From Deltaproteobacteria bacterium (GTDB lineage Bacteria > Myxococcota_A > Polyangia > HGW-17), in the NCBI GenBank assembly GCA_003249585.1, contig QKIM01000177.1, positions 1-10,417 on the forward strand: a stretch of 10,417 nt of DNA, given 5' to 3'. Of the stretch, positions 1 to 6,217 are shown one piece after another. Position 1 is the stretch's first letter. Each line of letters opens with the position of its first letter. A program made the position numbers and the translations under genes. Below the pieces are notes generated by a model. The model was given only the letters and a program-made list of their open reading frames with translations, was not told the DNA's origin and searched no databases.

Positions 1-328
1 TCTGCCCGTCCACGACCTCCTCCTCGTTCTTGGAGGCGATGGGGAGGCAGTTCTCGGGGTTGCAGACGGGATCGTCCCAGGCCGCCACCATGAGGATGTT
101 CCCGAGGCCGGCCTGGATCTCGAAGGCCGCGCTGGTCTCGCCCAGGGCGATGGGGCCGAACTCCTGCCCGAGGTAGGAGCTCTCACAGATGGTCCAGGGG
201 GGCTGGTAGGTCATCTCGGGGTTGTCGAAGTCGTTCATGATGCTGACGGTGGCCCGGGCTTGGGAGCCGTCGTCACAGGAGACAGCGGCCAGGATGATCA
301 GTGTCGCAAAAAGGATCAGTTTTTTCAT
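1..328 (-). CDS. Secreted lipoprotein, N-terminal part (runs off left edge)
   Basis: The visible 109 residues begin with a classic lipoprotein signal peptide: MKKL, a hydrophobic stretch (residues 4-17) and the lipobox A-V-S-C with the lipidated Cys at residue 18. The next residue is Asp; in E. coli an Asp at +2 favours retention in the inner membrane, but that rule may not hold in this group. The mature part has Cys48, Cys89 and Cys94, the last two inside a D-P-V-C-x4-C segment, so disulfides are plausible in the periplasm or at the cell surface. No catalytic motif is visible and I do not recognise the family; short Cys-bearing lipoproteins of this look are common in myxobacteria. The start is set by the signal peptide, because there is no Shine-Dalgarno sequence: the leader just before the ATG is A/T-rich. 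The C-terminus lies outside the window. It is divergent from the flavodoxin-like gene. Confidence 0.8.
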   Translation of the reverse strand, partial: MKKLILFATLIILAAVSCDDGSQARATVSIMNDFDNPEMTYQPPWTICESSYLGQEFGPIALGETSAAFEIQAGLGNILMVAAWDDPVCNPENCLPIASKNEEEVVDGQ

Positions 329-346
329 GCAGTAATATTTTTTGTG

Positions 347-384
347 GGGGTTAGTAATACGAAATTCAAATTCGTAATAACCCC
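347..384. repeat. 38-bp imperfect palindrome upstream of the lipoprotein gene
   Basis: Outer arms GGGGTTA (347-353) and TAACCCC (378-384) pair perfectly over 7 bp. Inside them TACGAA and TTCGTA pair over 6 bp around a 7-nt centre, with a small asymmetric internal loop. It sits 19 bp upstream of the lipoprotein ATG, in an A/T-rich island within otherwise GC-rich DNA. Neither strand has a U-run after the hairpin, so it is not a standard intrinsic terminator. An operator or a 5'-leader RNA hairpin for the lipoprotein gene is more likely; the choice between them is inference. Confidence 0.55.
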
Positions 385-419
385 TACCCGGGAGCCCTGG
401 TTTTGTCAATCAAAAATCA

Positions 420-433
420 GTGCAAAAATGCAC
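420..433. repeat. Short perfect inverted repeat GTGCA-AAAA-TGCAC
   Basis: Five-bp arms flank four A residues, in the A/T-rich part of the region between the lipoprotein and the flavodoxin-like gene. A perfect TTGACA hexamer on the minus strand lies just left of it (404-409), but the -10 position 17 bp further on reads TAGGGG, so no complete promoter is claimed. It could be a protein-binding site. A similar core (TGTAAAAATGCG) occurs near 6045 in the other divergent intergenic region. Confidence 0.3.
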
Positions 434-448
434 GAAAAGAACCCGTGG

Positions 449-483
449 CCTCCCCAGGCGGGAATGAACCGCCCTTTGGGAGG
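449..483 (+). other. Hairpin in the leader of the flavodoxin-like gene
   Basis: CCTCCC (449-454) pairs with GGGAGG (478-483), and inside it GGCGG (457-461) pairs with CCGCC (469-473) around a 7-nt loop, giving an 11-bp stem with one internal loop. No U-run follows, so it is not a terminator. A second small hairpin, TCGGGG/CCCCGA (558-576), ends one base before the ribosome binding site. The roughly 140 nt between 449 and 589 could be a structured 5' leader. I compared it with riboswitch consensuses I remember and found no match. Confidence 0.35.
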
Positions 484-577
484 TGTTTACCGAAGAGAGG
501 GGGCCGCTGACCGAAGGGAGCCTTCCCCGGGCGGCGATCGTGACTACTCTGACGGTATCGGGGATGGAACCCCCGAC

Positions 578-585
578 AAAGGAGG
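578..585 (+). promoter_or_regulatory. Shine-Dalgarno AAAGGAGG that decides a GTG start
   Basis: This near-consensus ribosome binding site ends 4 nt before the GTG at 590. It fixes the start of the flavodoxin-like gene there, although the reading frame stays open upstream to about 260. The residues encoded upstream of 590 look like untranslated leader, not protein. The small hairpin at 558-576 abuts the site and could affect ribosome access. Confidence 0.75.
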
Positions 586-589
586 CCTT

Positions 590-1042
590 GTGAAGAACGG
601 ACTCATCTGCTACCTCACCACCGACGGGAGGGACCGCCTCGTCCGCCTCGCCCGTCAGTTCACCGCCGTCACCTTCGCCTTCCACGACATGAGCTCGGGA
701 GAGCTCCCGGACCTGTCCCGGTACGACATCGTCGGGTTCGTCGTCCAGCACGACGGACCCGGCCTCCCCGCGCCCCTGCTGGACTTCCTCGATCGGCTGC
801 CCCCCATGAGGGGGATAAACGCCTTCCTCCTGGACGCAGGGCTGGAGGTGCCTTCCGGAGCGCTCCTGTCCATGGCCGCTGCGGTCAAGCGCAAGGGGTT
901 CCGCGTGGTGAGCGGACACTCCCTGACCCTCGAGGAGCCGGTCCGCTTCCCTGGCGCCACATTGTTCCTGCGGTTCATCGAGAACCTGGACACCTTCCTC
1001 TCAGGCGAGCCCACGACCCCGCTGCCGCAGCCCGTTCACTGA
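590..1042 (+). CDS. Flavodoxin-fold protein, FMN loop degenerate
   Basis: A 150-residue cytoplasmic protein starting at a GTG behind a strong Shine-Dalgarno. The pattern fits a flavodoxin-like alpha/beta fold, closest in feel to the flavodoxin part of EFR1-type ferrodoxins. Strand 1 is residues 4-9. A central Y-D-I-V-G-F-V-V strand (45-52) leads into an active-site-like loop with D55-G56-P57. L-L-D-F-L-D-R-L-P (63-71) is followed by strand 76-83, then helix plus K-G-F-R-V-V (102-107). No 4Fe-4S CX2CX2C ferredoxin tail exists. The first loop, which in flavodoxins is a Ser/Thr/Gly-rich phosphate loop (S-x-T-G-N-T), reads T-T-D-G-R-D (10-15), so FMN binding is doubtful. It could be an electron carrier, a flavin-free regulator or a decayed flavodoxin. 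The kinase gene follows after 107 bp on the same strand, so a link is possible but unproven. Confidence 0.72.
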   Translation: MKNGLICYLTTDGRDRLVRLARQFTAVTFAFHDMSSGELPDLSRYDIVGFVVQHDGPGLPAPLLDFLDRLPPMRGINAFLLDAGLEVPSGALLSMAAAVKRKGFRVVSGHSLTLEEPVRFPGATLFLRFIENLDTFLSGEPTTPLPQPVH

Positions 1043-1070
1043 TCCTCACCTCTTCTCCATGCCGCCCTCC

Positions 1071-1088
1071 CCACGTGGCGCATATGCG
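1071..1088. repeat. Two abutting palindromes, CCACGTGG and CGCATATGCG
   Basis: CCACGTGG (1071-1078, 8 bp, perfect) is directly followed by CGCATATGCG (1079-1088, 10 bp, perfect) in the gap before the kinase gene, 62-79 bp upstream of its ATG. This is the usual place for an operator. No good sigma-70 promoter is visible beside it; the best match downstream is TTGTTG (1100-1105), a 15-bp spacer and GATACC (1121-1126), which is weak. Confidence 0.35.
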
Positions 1089-1149
1089 AAACAGGGCCCT
1101 TGTTGCACGCAGCGCTTTGCGATACCCTCAAGAGGTAAAGGAGTGCCCC

Positions 1150-4100
1150 ATGGAAGAATGGAAGAGCGTCGGCAATGATCGCTTCCGCATCATCAAACAG
1201 TTGGGCGGCGGCGGGATGGGGGTGGTGTATGCCGCCGAGGATACGCTCCTGGGGACCAGGGTGGCGCTCAAAACCCTCAGAAACGCCGACATGGAGTCCC
1301 TGGTCTACCTGAAGCGCGAATTTCGCTCCCTTCAGGATCTCCAGCACGCCAACCTCATCTCCTTCGGCGAGCTCTTCGAGAATCAGGGCAACTGGTTCTT
1401 CACCATGGAGCTCGTCGACGGCGTGGACCTGCTCAGTTACGTCCGCACGGAGCAAAGCATGCCCGGCAGCGATGCACCGCAGGCCCAGGACGACACCGTG
1501 ACCTCTCCCCAGGATGAAAACAGCGCCTTCGACCGGCTCGAGAGCACCGAGGACGCCTCCCGCCCCGTCCACAAGAAGCGCTTCCCAGCCTTCGACGAGG
1601 GTCGCCTCAGGAACTGCCTGTACCAGCTGGTCAAGGGGCTCATGGCCCTCCACGCGGCCGACATGCTCCACAGAGACATCAAGCCAGGAAATATCATGGT
1701 GGACGCCTCGGGCCGCGTGGTGCTCATGGACTTCGGCCTGGTCACAGAGTCGGCCCTGGAGGTGGAGGAGCTGGCCTCCCTCTTCCCCGTGGGCACCGCC
1801 GGCTACATGTCTCCCGAGCAGGCGGCCTCCCAGCCCCTCACCTACGCCTCGGACTGGTACAGCGTGGGCGTGGTGCTCTTCCAGGCCCTCACAGGGCATC
1901 TGCCCTTCGAGGGCTCCTTCTCCTCCATCCTGTACCAGAAACAGGGACAGGAGGCCCCCTCGGCCAGCGACTACGTCCTGGGGCTCCCCGAGGATCTGGT
2001 GCTCCTGTGCCGGGATCTGCTGCGCTTCGAGTCCCTGCGCCGTCCCTCGGGGCCCGAGATCATCAAACGGCTTAAGGGGGCCCCGCCCATCCCGACCCTG
2101 AGCCTGGAGAAGTCCATCTCCCAGGGACATTTCTTTACCGGGCGCGAGTCCGAGCGCGCGCGGCTGCTCCAGTTCTATGAGCAGTATGTCAGCGGACGTG
2201 ACGAGGCGGTCCTTATCCATGGCGCGTCGGGGCTGGGCAAGAGTGAGCTGGTCCGGAACTTCCTGCAGAACCACATCCGCGGGCAGGAGCGGACCATTGT
2301 CCTCACCGGGCGCTGCTACGAGACCGAGTCCGTCTCTTTCAAGGCCTTCGACCCCATCATCGACAAACTGAGCCAGTTCCTGGCGGCCATGCCGTCCGAG
2401 GAGATCGTCCCTCTCCTGCCCCCCACGGCGGGCCACCTGACCACGGTCTTCCCGGTCCTGGGCCGGGTAAAACAGTTGGAAACCGCCGAAGAACGCAGCG
2501 AGGACATCCTGAACCTTTCGGAGTACCGGGTCAGCGCCTTCCTGGCGCTGCGGCAACTGCTCAGCCGATTGGCCGAGCGGTACGCTGTCGTCATCCACAT
2601 CGACAACTTCCAGTGGGCCGACGAGGACAGCATGAAGCTCCTTCGGACCCTCATGCTCCCACCCTCCCCTCCCCACATCTTCTTCATCATCGCCCAACGC
2701 ACCAACACCCTCCTCCTCAAGCAGACCCGCAAGGAGGTCCAGCAGACACTCTCCACGGTCCCGGTGCACACACGTGCCCTGGAGGTGGGGCCCCTGAGCC
2801 TCGCGGAGAGCGAGGATCTGGCACGCAAGATCCTGTCCGTGGAGCAGGCCGGCAAGAATATCTCCCCTGAAGCGCTGACCGCCCTGGCCCAGGAGAGCGG
2901 CGGCCACCCCCTCTTCGTCCACGAGCTTGCCCGGTCCCTGGCGACCACGGGCACCGCCCGCCGCGGTGAGGCTCCCACCCTCGACGACGTCCTGTGGGAG
3001 CGCGTGGAGTCCCTGGAGAAGGGGCCCCGGGAGATCGTCCACATCGCCAGCCTCTCGGCGGCTCCCGTGAACGTCGGGGTCCTCTCGACCGTCCTGAAGA
3101 TCCCGCTGGGCACCTGCATCCGCCACATCAACATGCTGCGCGTGGCCACCCTCATCGCCGCCCGAGGCCGGCACACGGACCGCCGCGTGGAGCCCTTCCA
3201 CGACCGCGTGCGGGAGGCTGTGATCCAGCGTCTCGATCCCCAGACGGCGCGCCGGTGGCACCAGACCCTGGCCCAGGCCTACAAGGAGTCCGGCTCGGCT
3301 TCCCCGGACATCCTGGCCTACCACTTCGAGGCGGCGGGGATCTCCAACCTCGCGAGAATCCATTATGTACGCGCCGCCGACGTCGCCAGCGCCTCCCTGG
3401 CCTTCGAGCGCGCCTCGGCCCTCTTCAAGAAGGCGCTGGAGCTGTGGCCCGAGGGCAACCTCACCACAGACACCAAGAAACGCGCCGTGGTCTATGACCT
3501 GGCCCGGGCCCTGGCCAACGCCGGTCGGGGGCAGGAGGCGGCCCACACCTTCCTCGAGCTGGTCCCCGGCGCCCTGGCGGCCGAGCAGATGCGTCTACAG
3601 CGCCTGGCGGGAGACATCCTCCTGCGGTCGGGGCACATCACCGAGGGGATGCAGGTCATGGAGAAGGTCCTCAAGACCATCCACGTCTTCTTGCCCAGAC
3701 AGGGGTGGCCCACGGTCGTCTCCCTTCTGTGGCACCGCTTCCGGCTCAGGCTCAGGGGGCTCTCCTTCAAGTCCAGAGACGAGAGCCAGATCTCCCAGGA
3801 GACCCTGGAGCGCCTGGACATCCTTCACTCGCTGTGCGACGGAATGGGGCTGGCCGACCACCTGCTGGGGGCCGATCTCTCCACCCGCTGGATCCTGGCC
3901 TCCCTCAAGGTGGGGGAACCCCGAAGGGTCCTCCTGGCGCTCCACAGGGAGGCCACCTACGTCGCCGCCGCGGGAAACGGGGACAGTGCCTACGAACACC
4001 GGCTCCTGGATGCCATCCACGGCCTCAGGCAGCGTGTCGACAACCCCACCTCCGACGGCTGGGCATACGGGACCGAGGCCTACCAGGCCTTCATGCTGGG

Positions 4101-4950
4101 CAAATGGCGCGAATCCTATGAAAAGTCCGCCCTGGCCATGTCCCGGTTCAGTCCCACCAACTCCAGCTACTGGGAGACCTCCACGCTGCACTTCGTCCTG
4201 TTGTGGTCCAGCTTCTACCTGGGTGACCTCACCAACATGGAGCAGCTCACCCGCCCGAGCCTCCACGACGCCATGGACCGCGGGGACATGCTGGCGGCCT
4301 CGGGCAACATCCTGGGGCTCAACACCGTGGTGTTCATCCGTGAGAAGGGTCCCGAGAAGGCCCGTGACGCCGCCGACTGGGTCATCGGCAACTGGTCGAC
4401 CTCGACCTACCACCTGCAGCACTACTGGCACCTGCTCGCCCACCTGCTCATCGACCACTTCACCGGTGCGCAGCATCAGGCCTTCGAGCGGCTGCGGGAC
4501 GCCTGGCGTCCCCTGAAAAAGTCCCATCTGCTGCTGCTTCCCTCAATCCGTCACGAGGCGCTCTACCTGCGCTCCCGGGGCTTTCTGTCCGAGGCCATGG
4601 CGTCACAGGCCTCGACCCGCACCCGAAACCTCAAGCGCGCGCTCAAGGATGCCGAGCGGCTCATCGCCGGAAGGCTTGAGTGGCCCAGAGCCCTGGGCCG
4701 CATTATCAAGGCCGAGGCCCTGCGGCTGCGGGGCGAGGAGGAGTCCTCCATCACCCTCCTCAGACAGACCATCGAGTCCCTGGAGTCCCTGGAGATGCAC
4801 TTCTACCTGGCGGCTGTCCAGCGCAAGCTGGCGGGCATCCTGGGCGGCGACGAGGGTGCGGCGCTGGCCGACCGGGCCCGAGGCTACTTCGTATCGCAGA
4901 ACATCGGGTCCGCGGACGAAGAGCGCTACTCCAGGATGATCATCCCCTGA
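1150..4950 (+). CDS. Ser/Thr protein kinase fused to STAND-type ATPase and helical repeats
   Basis: A 1266-residue, apparently cytoplasmic signalling protein. The ATG at 1150 has AAAGGAG (1137-1143) six bases upstream; an earlier in-frame GTG (1075) has none. The kinase domain (about 11-310) is complete: G-loop G19-x-G21-x2-G24, VALK Lys41, catalytic H174-R175-D176 with K178 and N181, D194-F195-G196, S-P-E (221-223) and D235. A polar insertion of about 45 residues (101-147) lies between the hinge and helix E. Next comes an ATPase of the COG3899 type: Walker A G358-ASGL-G363-K364-S365, Walker B V-V-I-H-I-D485 followed by Q-W-A-D491, and G-G-H-P-L (584-588). From about 716 the chain is TPR-like (L-A-Y-H-F-E-A-A-G; L-A-F-E-R-A) and runs to the C-terminus without a GAF, histidine kinase or cyclase domain. 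No transmembrane segment is visible. Such proteins are frequent in myxobacteria and cyanobacteria; substrates are unknown here. The family call is firm, the biological role open. Confidence 0.95.
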   Translation: MEEWKSVGNDRFRIIKQLGGGGMGVVYAAEDTLLGTRVALKTLRNADMESLVYLKREFRSLQDLQHANLISFGELFENQGNWFFTMELVDGVDLLSYVRTEQSMPGSDAPQAQDDTVTSPQDENSAFDRLESTEDASRPVHKKRFPAFDEGRLRNCLYQLVKGLMALHAADMLHRDIKPGNIMVDASGRVVLMDFGLVTESALEVEELASLFPVGTAGYMSPEQAASQPLTYASDWYSVGVVLFQALTGHLPFEGSFSSILYQKQGQEAPSASDYVLGLPEDLVLLCRDLLRFESLRRPSGPEIIKRLKGAPPIPTLSLEKSISQGHFFTGRESERARLLQFYEQYVSGRDEAVLIHGASGLGKSELVRNFLQNHIRGQERTIVLTGRCYETESVSFKAFDPIIDKLSQFLAAMPSEEIVPLLPPTAGHLTTVFPVLGRVKQLETAEERSEDILNLSEYRVSAFLALRQLLSRLAERYAVVIHIDNFQWADEDSMKLLRTLMLPPSPPHIFFIIAQRTNTLLLKQTRKEVQQTLSTVPVHTRALEVGPLSLAESEDLARKILSVEQAGKNISPEALTALAQESGGHPLFVHELARSLATTGTARRGEAPTLDDVLWERVESLEKGPREIVHIASLSAAPVNVGVLSTVLKIPLGTCIRHINMLRVATLIAARGRHTDRRVEPFHDRVREAVIQRLDPQTARRWHQTLAQAYKESGSASPDILAYHFEAAGISNLARIHYVRAADVASASLAFERASALFKKALELWPEGNLTTDTKKRAVVYDLARALANAGRGQEAAHTFLELVPGALAAEQMRLQRLAGDILLRSGHITEGMQVMEKVLKTIHVFLPRQGWPTVVSLLWHRFRLRLRGLSFKSRDESQISQETLERLDILHSLCDGMGLADHLLGADLSTRWILASLKVGEPRRVLLALHREATYVAAAGNGDSAYEHRLLDAIHGLRQRVDNPTSDGWAYGTEAYQAFMLGKWRESYEKSALAMSRFSPTNSSYWETSTLHFVLLWSSFYLGDLTNMEQLTRPSLHDAMDRGDMLAASGNILGLNTVVFIREKGPEKARDAADWVIGNWSTSTYHLQHYWHLLAHLLIDHFTGAQHQAFERLRDAWRPLKKSHLLLLPSIRHEALYLRSRGFLSEAMASQASTRTRNLKRALKDAERLIAGRLEWPRALGRIIKAEALRLRGEEESSITLLRQTIESLESLEMHFYLAAVQRKLAGILGGDEGAALADRARGYFVSQNIGSADEERYSRMIIP

Positions 4951-4968
4951 GACTGGATCGGACAGGAT

Positions 4969-5949
4969 TCAAATGCGGACGTTGACGCCGATGCCCTTCT
5001 TCATGGCCATGGCGTGGACCAGTTGGGCCGTCGCGGCGTCCTGGATGGCGAGCCCGTTGGACTTGAAGAGGGTGATCTGGTCGTCGCCGGACCGGCCGCC
5101 ACGCTGCCCCACGATGACCTCACCGAGCTCGGCATGGAAGTGCTCCTCGGTGACCGCCCCCTCGGCGATGGGTATCATGATGTCCCCCGCCTCCTTGAAA
5201 CAGGCCTCCTTGCTGTCCCCCACGAAGAGGGAACGCAGGATCGTTGTGGTGTCCAGCTCCCGGGCGCTGGGCGTATGACTCCCGATTCCGTTGATGTGCG
5301 TCCCCGGAAGCAGCCGCTCTCCATCGAAGAGGGGCGTAGGTGAAGAGGTCGCGGTGCAGATGATGGGGCAGTTCTCGAGAACCTCGTCGGGGGATGCGGC
5401 CCTGACCACCTCGATGCTGAGCTTCTCCCCCATTTCCCTGACGAAGGCGTTGGCCGCGTCATCAGAGAGATCGTACACATAGGCCTTCACGATGTCCCGC
5501 ACTTCACAGATGGCCCAGAGCTGCATCTTCGCCTGCACGCCGGCGCCGAAGATCCCGACACTCATGCTCTTCTCGTTTTTGGCCAGGTACCGGGTCGCCA
5601 CGCCGCTGACGGCGCCCGTGCGGACCGCGGTGAGGTACCCGCCGTCCATGATGCAGGTGACGTCGCCCGTGCGGGGATCCTGGAGGAGCACCTTGCCGAT
5701 GGTGGTCGGCAGGTTGTAGTCCTTCGGATTATTTTTATATACAGTAACAACCTTGCAGGCCAGCGCCCCCGACTCCTTCAGATAGGCGGGCATGTACAGC
5801 GAGAGTCCGCCGGGAGGTGTGATGGCGTTCCGCAGCGGCAGCACCGCGGTCCCCCTCGCCAGCTCGGCGAACGCGGCCTCGACAGCCTCGATAGCGTCGG
5901 CCATGGTCAGCACGGAAACAACATCGTCACGGTTGAGAATGAGGGTCAT
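4969..5949 (-). CDS. Ornithine cyclodeaminase/mu-crystallin family NAD(P)-dependent enzyme
   Basis: The 326 residues match the full length of this family. It has the N-terminal substrate domain with R40 and K66, which correspond to the carboxylate-binding Arg and Lys of the family. The conserved D-G-G-Y-L-T-A-V-R110-T111-G112-A113 block follows, and then a Rossmann domain with G135-A-G137-V-Q-A140. Asp160 after the second strand suggests NAD(H) rather than NADP(H). True ornithine cyclodeaminases carry G-G-D-C-P-G-K-T-E with a catalytic Asp. Here the segment is G-S-H225-T-P-S-A-R-E-L-D (223-233), as in mu-crystallin-like members. A ketimine reductase or amino-acid dehydrogenase activity is therefore more likely than ornithine to proline conversion; the substrate cannot be read from sequence. 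The minus-strand ATG has GGGAGGA about 8 nt upstream. It ends 18 bp from the kinase stop, convergent, and is divergent from the channel gene. Confidence 0.88.
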   Translation of the reverse strand: MTLILNRDDVVSVLTMADAIEAVEAAFAELARGTAVLPLRNAITPPGGLSLYMPAYLKESGALACKVVTVYKNNPKDYNLPTTIGKVLLQDPRTGDVTCIMDGGYLTAVRTGAVSGVATRYLAKNEKSMSVGIFGAGVQAKMQLWAICEVRDIVKAYVYDLSDDAANAFVREMGEKLSIEVVRAASPDEVLENCPIICTATSSPTPLFDGERLLPGTHINGIGSHTPSARELDTTTILRSLFVGDSKEACFKEAGDIMIPIAEGAVTEEHFHAELGEVIVGQRGGRSGDDQITLFKSNGLAIQDAATAQLVHAMAMKKGIGVNVRI

Positions 5950-6003
5950 TGCGCGCGTCCTCCCGGAAGGTTACGGTCGTGGGCCAGCCGTATGTTTTTC
6001 AGG

Positions 6004-6033
6004 ACCATAGCACCAAATCCAGCCACGTTTCAA
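6004..6033 (-). promoter_or_regulatory. Candidate promoter for the OCD-family gene
   Basis: On the minus strand TTGAAA (6028-6033) is followed after 18 bp by TATGGT (6004-6009), which is preceded by TGC and so has an extended -10. The distance to the ATG leaves a leader of about 45-50 nt containing the GGGAGGA ribosome binding site. The match is good but not perfect. Confidence 0.45.
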
Positions 6034-6157
6034 AGGAAAACAGGTGTAAAAATGCGACCTGACGGCAATGGTCGAGGCGCAGAAACGCGACCCTCCCGAG
6101 CCCCCGGTCACCCGGCACACGGGAAAATTATAGTTCTATTATTAGCAGGTTATCAAG

Positions 6158-6186
6158 TTGACAGGGAAACCTCCGCGCCCTACTAT
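6158..6186 (+). promoter_or_regulatory. Sigma-70 type promoter of the K+ channel gene
   Basis: A consensus -35 TTGACA (6158-6163), a 17-bp spacer and the -10 TACTAT (6181-6186, five of six consensus bases). Transcription would begin near 6193, only about 25 nt before the channel's ATG, leaving a short leader with the strong AAGGAGGT site. The A/T-rich run just upstream (6124-6155) could act as an UP element. This is the clearest promoter in the window. Confidence 0.72.
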
Positions 6187-6205
6187 GTCCCCGTCTTCCC
6201 TGTTC

Positions 6206-6213
6206 AAGGAGGT
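6206..6213 (+). promoter_or_regulatory. Strong Shine-Dalgarno AAGGAGGT fixing the channel start
   Basis: A nearly full anti-16S match that ends 4 nt before the ATG at 6218. It excludes the longer in-frame reading from 6158, which would begin inside the -35 hexamer. Confidence 0.8.
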
Positions 6214-6217
6214 GCAT

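Noticed and set aside
260..589. N-terminal extension of the flavodoxin-like gene back to 260
   Set aside because: It overlaps the start of the divergent lipoprotein gene, codes for an incoherent peptide and lacks a ribosome binding site, whereas the GTG at 590 has a near-consensus one.
1036..3546. An 836-codon open frame on the minus strand antisense to the kinase gene
   Set aside because: The plus-strand kinase has every catalytic motif in order; the antisense frame is Gly/Glu/Val/Leu-rich without a recognisable domain, as expected opposite a GC-rich gene.
4951..4968. Terminator between the convergent kinase and OCD-family genes
   Set aside because: Only 18 bp, with no inverted repeat and no T-run. 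The same holds for the 7 bp between the channel and the CX3CP protein.
6158..6217. Longer start for the K+ channel
   Set aside because: The TTG at 6158 lies in the -35 hexamer of the likely promoter; the ATG at 6218 follows AAGGAGGT.
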